The notes beneath the pieces are model-generated. The model was not told the DNA's origin. It saw only the letters and a program-made list of their open reading frames with translations, and searched no databases. This document shows, in pieces, positions 44,317 through 53,810 of a stretch of 64,000 nucleotides of DNA. The position numbers and the translations under genes were made by a program. Numbering within the stretch: the stretch's first letter is position 1; each line of letters begins with the position of its first letter. Source of the DNA: Pyrinomonas methylaliphatogenes (lineage in GTDB: Bacteria > Acidobacteriota > Blastocatellia > Pyrinomonadales > Pyrinomonadaceae); the NCBI RefSeq assembly GCF_000820845.2, contig NZ_CBXV010000005.1, forward strand, positions 186,001 through 250,000, given 5' to 3'.

Positions 44317-45408
44317 TCACCTCGAATGGTTCGCGTACTGATGCAACAGTCGGCAGAAATCCACGATCCGATTCTCCGCCCACCAGCGATCTTCGCCTCC
44401 ATTGGGCGTGGCGAGAAAACCGACGTGTCCGCCGGAACGCGGGGCGAGCATGATGATGTGGGGATTGCTTTTGATCGCTTCGTGTGGGAAGGAGTCGAAG
44501 GGGACGAGCGGATCATCTTGCGCTTGGATGATGAGCGTTGGACGACGTATGCGCGAAAGATGATCTTTGGCGCTCGTCATCGCATAGTACTCGGCGGCGC
44601 TGCGATAGCCTCCGTGCGCGGTCGTGTAACATTCATCGAAATCGCGTATCGTACGGACTTGGCGCAAAGGGCGAAGATCATAAAGCTCAGGGTGCAGACG
44701 GTGCTTAAGGCGCATGCGACGACGCAGGCTGTTCAAGAAGCTCCACTGATAGAGTCTGTTCGCACGGCGTTCGATCGCGTCAGCGCACGCGCTCAAATCG
44801 AGCGACGGAGAGACGGCGACGATGCCGAGAAGCTCGGGAAACTCCGTCGCTCCGTAATCCGCCACTAGTCGCAGCGCCATGTTGCCGCTCATGGAGAACC
44901 CGACGAGGAAGAGTTGGGCCAATCGGTCGCGTTCGCGCAGTTCGCGAAGGACGCGGTCGAAATCGCGCGTCTGCCCGCTGTGATAGAGCGTCGGCGTCAG
45001 ATGCTCCGTGCCGCCGCAAGTGCGCATGTTCAGACGCACGACGTTGAACCCCGCGCGAAAAGCCTTCTCCGCCGTGCCGAGCATATAGACGGACGAGATC
45101 GAGCCTTCGAACCCGTGCACGAGGACCAACGTCGGATGCGCCCGACGATCGGGCTGCCAGCGACACCGCGCAAGCAGATGGACGTTCGGTTCGACTTCGA
45201 AGAGGCGAATCGGGTCGCGTCGCTGCGCGCGCAATGTGAAGCGGCGCGGCCATAGATAAGCCGCAAGCGTCTGCGCGTGGCCGCCGGCGAAGAGCGGATG
45301 AGGGCGAAAAGGGCGTAGGCGCAATTGATGTTCGATCTCAACCAGAGCCTCTTTCAAATTCGGCGAAGCGATGAGATTGGTCGTCAAGCTCTCCGCACCT
45401 TCGCTCAT
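44317..45408 (-). CDS. YheT-like alpha/beta hydrolase
   Basis: 363 residues from ATG 45408. Conserved family start FRPHPLFAGGHAQTLAAYLW, oxyanion segment LVLVHGFEGS, RLNMRTCGGTEHLTPTLYHSG, nucleophile elbow LVGFSMSGNMALRL, acid Asp near IIQAQDDPLVPFDS and the catalytic His in GGHVGFL. The substrate is not known. The start overlaps the stop of the Pro-rich frame upstream (ATGA), so the two may be co-translated. Confidence 0.9.
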   Translation of the reverse strand: MSEGAESLTTNLIASPNLKEALVEIEHQLRLRPFRPHPLFAGGHAQTLAAYLWPRRFTLRAQRRDPIRLFEVEPNVHLLARCRWQPDRRAHPTLVLVHGFEGSISSVYMLGTAEKAFRAGFNVVRLNMRTCGGTEHLTPTLYHSGQTRDFDRVLRELRERDRLAQLFLVGFSMSGNMALRLVADYGATEFPELLGIVAVSPSLDLSACADAIERRANRLYQWSFLNSLRRRMRLKHRLHPELYDLRPLRQVRTIRDFDECYTTAHGGYRSAAEYYAMTSAKDHLSRIRRPTLIIQAQDDPLVPFDSFPHEAIKSNPHIIMLAPRSGGHVGFLATPNGGEDRWWAENRIVDFCRLLHQYANHSR

Positions 45409-45689
45409 ACGACTTGCCAAATCGAACGGGAATTAAGGGATCTCGTTTGAGGCGGAGCGAAACGCGCGATACGTTTCCTCTCCGGCGGCGGTGGCTCTTC
45501 GATCGGAGGAGGGGAGCCGGGTTCGGTGATGGGAGCCGGAGGTTCGCGATCAGGCGTCACGGGACGATCTGGATCGTCCGGCTGCGGTTCGGGGCAATCG
45601 GGCGTGCGCTTTCTGTCCATCTGATTCCCCATGTCGCCGTAATCGATCAAATGCAGTATCATCTTGGCTTGGACGGCTGCCTTCGTCAA
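45405..45689 (-). CDS. Proline-rich small protein coupled to the YheT-like gene
   Basis: Up to 94 residues; more than a quarter Pro in CPEPQPDDPDRPVTPDREPP and PGSPPPIEEPPPPERKR. Starts are ambiguous: TTG 45689 has GGGGGAG upstream, ATG 45662 and 45632 are in frame. The TGA overlaps the next ATG, which supports translation. No domain recognised; disordered. Confidence 0.42.
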   Translation of the reverse strand: MTKAAVQAKMILHLIDYGDMGNQMDRKRTPDCPEPQPDDPDRPVTPDREPPAPITEPGSPPPIEEPPPPERKRIARFAPPQTRSLNSRSIWQVV

Positions 45690-45727
45690 GACTCCCCCTC
45701 ATCCTTGAAGATTCGAAGCGGATCGGC

Positions 45728-46357
45728 ATGGGAACTGAGCTAGGAGCGCGAGAGAATAAACGCCTGTTAGGGCGCGAGTGGCGGGCGCGCACCAAGCGCG
45801 ATCTGATCATCGAGGTGTGGGAAGCCCTCGATTGCGAATCGGTGGGCGCAAAGGAGCTTGAGGCGATCGCCGAAGTCGTTCGCGCGCGTTTCGGCGAAGG
45901 CGCGGTCGAAAGTCCCGCCGCCATGGCCCGCATCTTGGCCGAGGAAGGGGCTGATCTACGACACGCCGAAGTCTTGGAGTGCGATGTGCGTTGGCGATTG
46001 CGCGATCCTTACGCGCCGATGTTTCGCCATATCTTGAAATTCGGCACTTTCGCACAAGCCGCCGCTTCAATCCGCCAGCTCGAGAATTTGCGCCGGAAGT
46101 TCGCGCGCGCGCGCGATCGCGAAGGATTGCGCCGTGTGCGCGAAGTCGGGATCAAAGGGAAGCGCCGCGCCGAGATGATCGCGCGCAATCGGAAGGTCAA
46201 TGCGCAGAAGCGGGCGGAGAAAGAGGAGATCGCGCGTTGGTTCGCCGTCTGGTTGACGACGCCAGAGATATTCGAGCGATGGCTCGAGCTGCGCTTGAAC
46301 TCCGAAGAGTTTCGCGCCCGTTTCGGCGCGGAGAGGGCGGTTGAAGAGGAGCGCTAG
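45728..46357 (+). CDS. Conserved-looking cytoplasmic protein, unknown
   Basis: 209 residues, mostly helical and rich in Arg/Glu (TKRDLIIEVWEALDCESVGA, GIKGKRRAEMIARNRKVNAQ, WLTTPEIFERWLELRLNSEE). No signal peptide or catalytic motif. Not recognised; an RNA- or DNA-associated role is possible from the basic middle. Its 3' end forms one arm of a terminator shared with the convergent EF-G gene. Confidence 0.72.
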   Translation: MGTELGARENKRLLGREWRARTKRDLIIEVWEALDCESVGAKELEAIAEVVRARFGEGAVESPAAMARILAEEGADLRHAEVLECDVRWRLRDPYAPMFRHILKFGTFAQAAASIRQLENLRRKFARARDREGLRRVREVGIKGKRRAEMIARNRKVNAQKRAEKEEIARWFAVWLTTPEIFERWLELRLNSEEFRARFGAERAVEEER

Positions 46358-46372
46358 GAGCTTCAACCGCCC
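46335..46372. terminator. Bidirectional terminator between convergent genes
   Basis: Perfect 12-bp stem gggcggttgaag / cttcaaccgccc with a 14-nt loop; the left arm is inside the last codons of the upstream gene. Confidence 0.7.
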
Positions 46373-46392
46373 CGTCTGTGTCACCGGCCCAT

Positions 46393-48495
46393 CTATTCTT
46401 CCTCTTCGGCGCGGATGCGGCCTTCGGCTTTGGCTTGCTCGATGATCTTTTGCGCGATGTTGGCCGGCACGACGTCGTAGTGGGAGAACTCCATGTGATA
46501 TGAACCGCGCGCGGCGGTCAAAGAGTTGAGCGTTGATTGGTAGTTGAGCATCTCGGCGAGCGGCACTTGTGCCTTGATAACTTGGTTTTTGCCGCGCATC
46601 TCCATCCCTTGAACGCGCCCGCGTCGCGCGTTCAGATCGCCCATGATGTCGCCGCTGCACTCTTGCGGGACGGTGACCTCGACGTTCATGATCGGTTCGA
46701 GGAGCGTCGGCTTCACCTTCTCAATTGCGGCGCGGAAAGCTTTCCGTCCGGCAGCGCGGAAACTATATTCATCCGAATCGACCGGATGCGTTTGACCGTC
46801 GATGAGGATCGCTTTGAAATCGACCACCGGATAACCTGCGATCGCTCCCTGTTCGGCGGCTTCGAGGATCCCTTTCTCGACCGCCGGACGGAACTGTTGG
46901 GGGATCGCCCCGCCGAAGATGCGATCTTCGAAGACGAAGCCTTGTCCGCGCGGCAGCGGCTCGAAGATGACCTTGCAATCGCCGAATTGGCCGCGCCCGC
47001 CAGTCTGTTTCTTATGTCGGCCATGCACTTCGGCGCGCGCCGTGATCGTCTCTTTATACGGGACTTTGGGCGGTTTGAGGTTCACTTCGACGCCGTAGCG
47101 CTTCTTCAGTTTATCGACGACGACTTCGACATGAAGTGGCCCAGTGCCCGAAAGCAAGAACTCTTTGGTTTGCGGATCGCGCGTAAAGCGCAGCGCCGGA
47201 TCCTCTTCGAGGATCTTGTGGATCGCGGCGTTGATCTTCTCTTCATCTTGCCGCGCTTTGGGTTCAATCGCAAAGGCGATGGCCGGTTCCGGATACTGGA
47301 CCGGATCGTAGACGATCGGCGCCGCTTTGTCGCAGAGGGTGTCGCCCGTTTGCGTGTCCTTCAGTTTCACACAGGCGATGATGTCGCCCGCTAGCGCTTC
47401 GTCAACCTTTTCGAGCTGTTTGCCCTGCATGACGTGCAACGCGCCGAGTTTCTCTTGCGTCCCGCGCGTCGAGTTGAGGACAACCATCTCGGGTTTCACA
47501 CGCCCGCTGATGACCTTCAGCAGATTAATGCGACCGGCGAAGGGATCGGCGATGGTGCGAAAGACGTAGGCGGAGAAAGGCTCGTTTGCATCGTAACGGC
47601 GTAAGATGGGTTGGCCGTCCATATCCGCTGGGGCATGCCCTTGCTCGGCTTCATGATAGTTCGGCGCGGGCGCAAACTCGATGATGCCTTCGAGGAGATT
47701 TTGCAATCCGACCAACGTCAAGCTCGATACGGCGTAGACTGGGCAGAGACGACTCGAAGCGATCGCCTTTGTGATGTTCGGCAACAAATCCTCTTCGCCG
47801 AGCGTCCCTTGTTCGAAATATTTCTCGAGCAACGAGTCATCGGATTCGGCGATGACTTCGATCAGCTTCTCGCGCGCCGCGTCGACGATCTCGCGCCCTT
47901 CGGTCGGGATGGCGCATTCGCGCGCTTTGCCGTTCTCATCGAACTCGTAAGCCTTCATGCGCACGACATCGACGACGCCGCGGAAATCTCTCTCTCTGCC
48001 GATCGGCAAGGTGAACGGGATGATTGCGCGACTGAAAGCTTCGCGGGCTGAATCGAGCGCCGCGCCGAAATCGGCTCGCTCTTTGTCGAGCTTGCTGATG
48101 ACCATAAAACGCGGGACCATGAACTCATTGGCGTAACCCCATGTCTTTTCCGTCTGAACTTCGATGCCGTTTACGCCATCGACGACGACGAGCGCACAAT
48201 CGGCAACGCGCAGCGCCGGACGCGCATGGGCGACGAAACCGGCAAAACCGGGCGTGTCGAGGAAGTTGACCTTCGTCTCTTTGTGTTCGAGGTAAGCGAC
48301 GGAGATATTCAGCGTGATTTTGCGCGCGATCGCATCTTCGTCGTAGTCTGTGACCGTCGTGCCTTCGTCAACTTTGCCCCAGCGCGGCGTAGTGCCCGCA
48401 AGATAGAGCAGCGAGCTGATGAGTTGCGTTTTGCCGGCATGGCCGTGCCCGATAACGGCGAGGTTGCGGATGTGCTCGGTCGGATAGACTCTCAT
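46393..48495 (-). CDS. Elongation factor G paralogue (EF-G2-like)
   Basis: 700 residues from ATG 48495. G1 reads GHGHAGKTQLI instead of the AHIDAGKTT of canonical EF-G, switch I is DYDEDAIARKITLNISVAYL, G3 DTPGFAGF and G4 ISKLDKER. Domains II-V follow, with the domain IV segment TGGRGQFGDCKVIFEPLPRG and the C-terminal TAARGSYHMEFSHYD. The altered G1 places it in the EF-G-like group whose role is translocation side functions or recycling; the main fusA is not in the window. Confidence 0.9.
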   Translation of the reverse strand: MRVYPTEHIRNLAVIGHGHAGKTQLISSLLYLAGTTPRWGKVDEGTTVTDYDEDAIARKITLNISVAYLEHKETKVNFLDTPGFAGFVAHARPALRVADCALVVVDGVNGIEVQTEKTWGYANEFMVPRFMVISKLDKERADFGAALDSAREAFSRAIIPFTLPIGRERDFRGVVDVVRMKAYEFDENGKARECAIPTEGREIVDAAREKLIEVIAESDDSLLEKYFEQGTLGEEDLLPNITKAIASSRLCPVYAVSSLTLVGLQNLLEGIIEFAPAPNYHEAEQGHAPADMDGQPILRRYDANEPFSAYVFRTIADPFAGRINLLKVISGRVKPEMVVLNSTRGTQEKLGALHVMQGKQLEKVDEALAGDIIACVKLKDTQTGDTLCDKAAPIVYDPVQYPEPAIAFAIEPKARQDEEKINAAIHKILEEDPALRFTRDPQTKEFLLSGTGPLHVEVVVDKLKKRYGVEVNLKPPKVPYKETITARAEVHGRHKKQTGGRGQFGDCKVIFEPLPRGQGFVFEDRIFGGAIPQQFRPAVEKGILEAAEQGAIAGYPVVDFKAILIDGQTHPVDSDEYSFRAAGRKAFRAAIEKVKPTLLEPIMNVEVTVPQECSGDIMGDLNARRGRVQGMEMRGKNQVIKAQVPLAEMLNYQSTLNSLTAARGSYHMEFSHYDVVPANIAQKIIEQAKAEGRIRAEEEE

Positions 48496-48525
48496 AGTCG
48501 TGTGTCGTGCCCCCTTCAGATCCAA

Positions 48526-49100
48526 GGTTTGCGAACGCGATCGCCAAGGTCTGCGACCAGGCGCGTTTTGTCAACGTGGGATTGAACTTCAGGCAAGAGC
48601 TTAATTTATCCGAGCGCGCGGGCGAAAAGCAAGCATGATCTTGTGAACGATCCGCGTGCGGCGACCGAACGCCGTGGATTGTGAGATGAGCGACTCGCCA
48701 AGCGCGTTAGGCTCGATTACGCTATGAACGCAGGGCCCTGCGCGAGTTCTATCGTCGCGGCACGCTGGCGTATGAGCCGCAGGGCCTTGCCGAGTGTGTG
48801 CTATACTCTGGTTGATTTCGAGCGATGGGCGCGCAGCCTGACGGGCGGTATGAAGTCTCCGGCACCTTCGTGATGGTCGGACTGCGCTAAGCTTTTCGAA
48901 GCCCCCACGCGCCGCTGGGCCGAAGAGGGATGGGATTCGGCTGCCTCAAGGATCGAAGCAAGACCGGAAGAGAGTTGAAAAAGCGCGCCGTGGTTGGTCG
49001 AGATTCCGCCGACAGGTTAAACGAAACTATCGAGCTATCAAGCATTAATCCGAGCGAAGACGAATGGCGCTTGAAGGCGGAGCTTCGGAGAGAAGGGGCG
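48526..49100. other. Intergenic region with possible gene remnant
   Basis: About 575 bp. No complete gene. A short frame at about 48821-48890 ends RYEVSGTFVMVGLR and a stop, resembling a protein C-terminus without its body. Repeated gcagggcc occurs near 48731 and 48779. Confidence 0.45.
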
Positions 49101-49508
49101 ATGAAGCTTTTAGAAGCTTACGTTGACGGAGATTGCGCGCTATGTCGGCGCATGCGCGCTGCGGTCGAGCGACGAGATCGCGCTGGTTGCATCGAATGGC
49201 TCGATCTTCGGGATCAGGCCGCATTGGCTCGCGCAACGCCGTTAAAGCGCGAGGAGCTCGCCGCGCAGATGCATGTGCGGCGGCTTCATGACGGAGTGTG
49301 GTTCAGAGGTTTCGATGCTTGGCTCGAAATCTTAGATGTGCTGCCGCGTTGGAGGGCGGTGGCGCGATTGCTCTCTTTTCCTCCCTGTAGAGCGATTGGC
49401 CGCGCGCTCTATCGTCTCATCGCGCGCCATCGGTACGGTTTTGGCGCGATGGGATGCGCTAACGGGGCATGCGGGCCGAAGGTTAAAAGCTCACTACATC
49501 AACCATAA
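49101..49508 (+). CDS. DCC-family (DUF393) thiol-disulphide-like protein
   Basis: 135 residues from ATG 49101 (GAGAAGG upstream). The DCC signature YVDGDCALCRRM is at residues 7-18, followed by IEWLDLRDQAAL, MHVRRLHDGVWFRGFDAW and a Cys-containing C-terminus (MGCANGACGP). The family adopts a thioredoxin-like or membrane-associated fold with a putative redox CxxC. Stand-alone gene with its own terminator. Confidence 0.85.
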   Translation: MKLLEAYVDGDCALCRRMRAAVERRDRAGCIEWLDLRDQAALARATPLKREELAAQMHVRRLHDGVWFRGFDAWLEILDVLPRWRAVARLLSFPPCRAIGRALYRLIARHRYGFGAMGCANGACGPKVKSSLHQP

Positions 49509-49535
49509 AGTGGCGCAGCTTGGAGACTGACCGTG

Positions 49536-49567
49536 AAAAGCTCGCGGCCACGTAGCGAGCTTTTATT
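49536..49567 (+). terminator. Intrinsic terminator of the DCC gene
   Basis: 10-bp stem aaaagctcgc / gcgagctttt with a 9-nt loop, ending TTTTATT. Confidence 0.85.
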
Positions 49568-49624
49568 CGGGAAGAAGATCGAGTGAATCAGCGGACCGCG
49601 CCGTAGGGCCTCTTCGCGGTGCGC

Positions 49625-50737
49625 TTAGCGGGCGACGGCGTTCTTGGCGATCGTCACAAAGCTACGGCGCGCTTTGAGCTGTAGCCCTATACGCCGCGGC
49701 GCGATCTCGATGTGTCGCACTTCGCCTGCGGGAGCGGAAGCGAGCGCGCGGCGTGGCGTGTAGGTGATGAGGTACTGCGCCGCGATGTCGCGAGCTACGC
49801 GTTCGGTCTGCGTTTTCAACTCGGCGGTGGAATCAGGGAAGAGCGCCAGCCCGCCCGTTCGTTCAACCAATCCGCGCAAGCGCTCCGTGCCCGAGCGCAT
49901 CGCCTCTTCGTAATCTTCGATGAGTTTCCGCCTTTTGCGATCGAGATCGATCGTGATGCCGCCGGGCGTTCTATAGATCGGTTGCGATTGTGGCGGCAGT
50001 TCACGGATCACCTCTTCGGGCACGTTGCTTCGCGTGCGCGGTCGCACCACGGCGCTCTCTCTTTCGAGCGCCTTCTGACTGAAGCGAATGTAGCTGATCA
50101 AATGGACGGTCGCGCCGGTTTGTGTTAAGCGGCGAGCCGCCTCCTCATACGAGATCTGACTCTTCCCAGTCTCGGCACCGTCGGAGATGAGAACTGCGTG
50201 CCGATTGGCGTTAGGGCTTTCGGTCAAGTAGGTTGCCGCTTTCGCCAGCGCATCGGAAAGGAAGGTGCGCCGTCCGGAGAAGAGTCGCTCGATGATGGCG
50301 CGCGCCGCCGCTTTCTTATCGGTGGTCCAATCTTGAATGATCCTCACGTCATCGTTGACCTGCATGATGGCGATCTGGTCGTCGGGGCGCAGTTGCTCGA
50401 TGAGGTCGATAGCGACATGACGGGTGGTTTGCAGCGTTTTAGCCGGATTCACCTCGCCGCCCGTATCGAGCACGAGCAGCACGCTGGCAGGTAGGCGACG
50501 GACGCTGCGGACTTGTTGCGGCACGCCATCTTCGAGCAGCAGTATATCGTCGGGTTCGAGAGTCGGATCCGGGCGTCCGAGTTCATTGTATGCGACGATG
50601 GGAACGAGCACCTCTTCGGTGAGCACGGTGATCGGTTCCTGTTCTTCGCGCGGCGGGGTCTGTCCCTGTGCGATGAGCGCTCCGCCGAACGCGGCGAGAA
50701 GCAGAGACGAGGCGAGGAGAGCGCGCCCATTGATCAT
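49625..50737 (-). CDS. VWFA-related secreted protein
   Basis: 370 residues from ATG 50737 (GGAGG upstream); the longer frame to 51208 overlaps the macro-domain gene and is rejected. Signal peptide MINGRALLASSLLLAAFGGALIAQGQ. The VWA fold has VLLVLDTGGEVNPAKT at the MIDAS position (D-x-G-x-x, weak), RHAVLISDGAETG and a C-terminal strand domain ending SFVTIAKNAVAR. Acidobacterial families of such proteins are exported; the role is unknown. Its 3' relative is the pseudogene at 19513-19808. Confidence 0.88.
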   Translation of the reverse strand: MINGRALLASSLLLAAFGGALIAQGQTPPREEQEPITVLTEEVLVPIVAYNELGRPDPTLEPDDILLLEDGVPQQVRSVRRLPASVLLVLDTGGEVNPAKTLQTTRHVAIDLIEQLRPDDQIAIMQVNDDVRIIQDWTTDKKAAARAIIERLFSGRRTFLSDALAKAATYLTESPNANRHAVLISDGAETGKSQISYEEAARRLTQTGATVHLISYIRFSQKALERESAVVRPRTRSNVPEEVIRELPPQSQPIYRTPGGITIDLDRKRRKLIEDYEEAMRSGTERLRGLVERTGGLALFPDSTAELKTQTERVARDIAAQYLITYTPRRALASAPAGEVRHIEIAPRRIGLQLKARRSFVTIAKNAVAR

Positions 50738-50908
50738 GCTGTTTCGACCTCCACGCCAGATTTGATGATGGCATAGACCATTTTCGGTTGCACGGGCTTC
50801 TCCGCATAGCTTGTCCGGCAGCGGAATGATGGCCTTCGGTGGCGTTGTTGGGGCGCCCGGCGATGCGTATGATTTAAAAGCCATCTGTTCGTTAGGAGGC
50901 GAACGTTT

Positions 50909-51472
50909 ATGGGCGACGATCCGATCAAAACGTTCCTCGATGGGCGGGTCACGGTCTACGTTGGCGACATTACGGAGCATGATGTCGAAGCGATCGTCAA
51001 TGCCGCTAATTCGTCTTTGATGGGTGGAGGCGGCGTGGATGGCGCGATCCATCGTCGAGGTGGGCCGCAGATCCTCGAGGAATGTCGTGAGATAAGGCGC
51101 ACTCGCTACCCTCAAGGATTGCCGACTGGCGAAGCCGTGATCACGAGCGGTGGACGCCTGCCAGCACATTACGTCATACACACCGTCGGTCCGATCTACG
51201 GGCGACATGATGGACGCGAAGCCGAGCTTCTCGCCAACTGCTACCGCAACTCGCTCGCTTTGGCTGTCGAACGCGGACTGCGCACCATCGCCTTCCCTTC
51301 GATCTCGACCGGAGCGTACGGTTATCCGCGTGATGAAGCGGCGCGCGTGGCCTCACAAGCGATCAAGGAGTTCCTCGCGCGGGACGCTTCGTTACGCGAA
51401 GTGCGCTTGGTCTTCTTCTCGCCGGACGATGCGGAGATATTTTTGAAGCATCAGCTCTTCGAAAACGCTTGA
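50909..51472 (+). CDS. Macro-domain protein (O-acetyl-ADP-ribose deacetylase-like)
   Basis: 187 residues with YVGDITEHDVEAIVNAANSSLMGGGGVDGAIHRRGG, the ADP-ribose-binding loop, and IAFPSISTGAYGYPRDEAARV. It likely removes ADP-ribose or deacetylates O-acetyl-ADP-ribose (YmdB-like). TAGGAGG precedes the ATG. It stands 64 bp before glgP, probably in the same transcript. Confidence 0.94.
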   Translation: MGDDPIKTFLDGRVTVYVGDITEHDVEAIVNAANSSLMGGGGVDGAIHRRGGPQILEECREIRRTRYPQGLPTGEAVITSGGRLPAHYVIHTVGPIYGRHDGREAELLANCYRNSLALAVERGLRTIAFPSISTGAYGYPRDEAARVASQAIKEFLARDASLREVRLVFFSPDDAEIFLKHQLFENA

Positions 51473-51536
51473 CGGAGCATAAGGTTCCGATCTGCTCTTG
51501 ACGAAGTCGGTCGGTCCAGTGTGCAATTACGCGGCT

Positions 51537-53714
51537 ATGATCGTCGAAGAGAAGATTGAGCGAGGCGAAGAACTGATCAAAGAGGGGCGCCAGTTGCCGC
51601 CGACGCTACGCGCGCTGGCGCGCCTCATGTGGAACTACTGGTGGAGTTGGAGCGAAGATCCTTCGATATTTCGCGATCTCGACCCCGGTATGTGGGAGGA
51701 GTGCGGACACAATCCGCGCCAATTGTTGCGCCAGGTTTCGCCATTTCGCCTTTGGCAACTGGCGACCGATCCCGGCTATGTCGCGCGCGTTCAGAAGTTG
51801 GCGGAAAGCTTCGATCGCTACATGAGCGGAGCGGAGAGTGGGGCAAGCAGACGTCTTAAGAAGTTTGGTTGGGAGCATCCGGTCGCCTATTTCTGCGCCG
51901 AGTACGGGTTGCATGATAGCTTGCCGATCTATTCAGGAGGATTAGGGATACTGGCGGGCGATCACTTGAAGTCGGCCAGCGATCTCGGTCTTCCGCTCAT
52001 TGCCGTAGGTCTCTTCTACCGCTACGGCTATTTTCGTCAACGTATTCGGTCCGACGGCTGGCAGGAGGAGTATTACGGGGAGTTGCGCCCCGATCTTCTC
52101 CCGTTCCAGCCGGTGCTGGATGAGACGGGAGCGGCGGTGACGATCGAGGTGGCGATTCGCGGTCGCTTGGTGCGCGCGCGCGTGCATCGTGTGATGGTTG
52201 GGCGTGTGCAATTGCTGCTGCTCGATTCGAATCTCGAAGAGAACGATCCGACGGATCGTTGGATCACCGGCCATCTCTATGGCGGCGATCGCGAGACGCG
52301 CATCGTGCAGGAGATGTTGCTGGGGATCGGCGGCGTGCGATTGTTGCGCAAGTTGGGGATCGAGCCGGCAGTCTATCACTTGAATGAGGGCCATTCGGCT
52401 TTCCTCACGCTCGAGTTGGCGCGCGAGTTGGTCGCGCAAGGGATGAGTTTCGCTGAAGCCGCCGCGCGCGTTCGGCAGATGTGCGTCTTCACGACGCATA
52501 CGCCGATCGCCGCTGGCAACGACGAATTCGATCCCTCTTTGGTCGAGCGCTGCTTCGGCGAAATCTACTGGCGCGAGCTCGGTTTAACGCGCGAAGAGTT
52601 TCTCGGCCTCGGTCGCGTTCATCCGGAAGATACGAGCGCGCCGTTTGGGATGACGCCGCTCGCCATCAAGATGAGTCGCGCGGCCAATGGCGTCAGTCGC
52701 AAACATGGCGAGGTGACGCGCGCGTTATGGCGTGAACTATGGCCGGAGAAGAGGATCGAAGAGGTGCCGATCGGGTATGTGACAAACGGCGTGCATGCGC
52801 CGACATGGGTCGCCCCGTTCATCCGTTCGATCTACGAGCGAAGAGTGGGAAGACGTTGGACCGAAGCGATTCGGCATCCGAAACGGTGGGCGCGCGGCGT
52901 GGAGCGGATCGCGGATGAGGAGTTGTGGGAAGCGCATCTGCTGCTTAAAGAGCGCCTCATCGCTTTCATCCGCGAGCGCCTGAGGCGCGCCTGGACCGAA
53001 CGCGGCGAAGCGCCATCGCGCGTAGAGCTGGTCCATAAGCTGCTCGATCCGCGCGCGCTGACCATCGGCTTTGCGCGGCGCGTCGCCGGCTACAAACGTT
53101 GGGGATTGCTCTTGACCGATCCGGAGCGCCTCTTGCGGTTGGTGAGCGATGCTGAAAGACCCGTGCAGTTTGTCTTCGCTGGTAAGGCGCATCCGCAGGA
53201 TCTTGAAGCCAAACTCGCGCTGCAACGGGTGGCCCAGTGGCAGGCGGATTCGCGCGTCATGTTTCGCGCCGTCTTCTTGGAGGATTACGATCAGGAGATC
53301 GCGCGGCAGTTCGTCCAAGGCGTTGACGTATGGTTGAACGTCCCGCGTCCGCCGCTAGAGGCTTCGGGGACCAGCGGGCAGAAGGCCGCGATGAACGGCG
53401 CTCTGAACCTCTCGGTATTGGATGGCTGGTGGATCGAAGGTTACGACGGGACAAACGGTTGGGCGATCGGCGATCCGCACGTCATGCAGGCTTCCGCTGA
53501 AGATGATCTGCGGCACGCCGAGGCGCTCTATCGTTTGCTCGAGACCGAGGTCGTGCCGCTCTATTACGAACGCGACTCCGCAGGCATCCCGCGCCGTTGG
53601 GCGTGGATGATGAAACGCGCGATCGCCACCTTGGCGCCGCGGTTCAACAGCGATCGGATGGTCTCTGAATACGCGGAGAAGATCTATGCAGCGGCGCGTG
53701 CGCCCGTCGCCTGA
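51537..53714 (+). CDS. glgP: Alpha-glucan phosphorylase, GT35 (DUF3417-type)
   Basis: 725 residues from ATG 51537. N-terminal DUF3417-like segment LARLMWNYWWSWSEDPSIFRDL, then FCAEYGLHDSLPIYSGGLGILAGDHLKSASDLG. The PLP-binding region SGTSGQKAAMNGALNLSVLDGWW contains the Schiff-base Lys. Matches the short phosphorylases of Thermotoga and Archaea (TIGR02094). Releases glucose 1-phosphate from glycogen or maltodextrin. Confidence 0.95.
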   Translation: MIVEEKIERGEELIKEGRQLPPTLRALARLMWNYWWSWSEDPSIFRDLDPGMWEECGHNPRQLLRQVSPFRLWQLATDPGYVARVQKLAESFDRYMSGAESGASRRLKKFGWEHPVAYFCAEYGLHDSLPIYSGGLGILAGDHLKSASDLGLPLIAVGLFYRYGYFRQRIRSDGWQEEYYGELRPDLLPFQPVLDETGAAVTIEVAIRGRLVRARVHRVMVGRVQLLLLDSNLEENDPTDRWITGHLYGGDRETRIVQEMLLGIGGVRLLRKLGIEPAVYHLNEGHSAFLTLELARELVAQGMSFAEAAARVRQMCVFTTHTPIAAGNDEFDPSLVERCFGEIYWRELGLTREEFLGLGRVHPEDTSAPFGMTPLAIKMSRAANGVSRKHGEVTRALWRELWPEKRIEEVPIGYVTNGVHAPTWVAPFIRSIYERRVGRRWTEAIRHPKRWARGVERIADEELWEAHLLLKERLIAFIRERLRRAWTERGEAPSRVELVHKLLDPRALTIGFARRVAGYKRWGLLLTDPERLLRLVSDAERPVQFVFAGKAHPQDLEAKLALQRVAQWQADSRVMFRAVFLEDYDQEIARQFVQGVDVWLNVPRPPLEASGTSGQKAAMNGALNLSVLDGWWIEGYDGTNGWAIGDPHVMQASAEDDLRHAEALYRLLETEVVPLYYERDSAGIPRRWAWMMKRAIATLAPRFNSDRMVSEYAEKIYAAARAPVA

Positions 53715-53810
53715 ACTCTCCGCCTGGCGGATTTCGGGCTTTGTTTCGCCTGCCGTTCCGTCGTAAAATCGAGCAGCGTCATGGTCCGCGGCGATTGAGG
53801 AGTGGCGAAG

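Noticed and set aside
50738-51208. N-terminal extension of the VWA protein
   Set aside because: It runs antisense through the macro-domain gene; a signal peptide and GGAGG mark the start at 50737.
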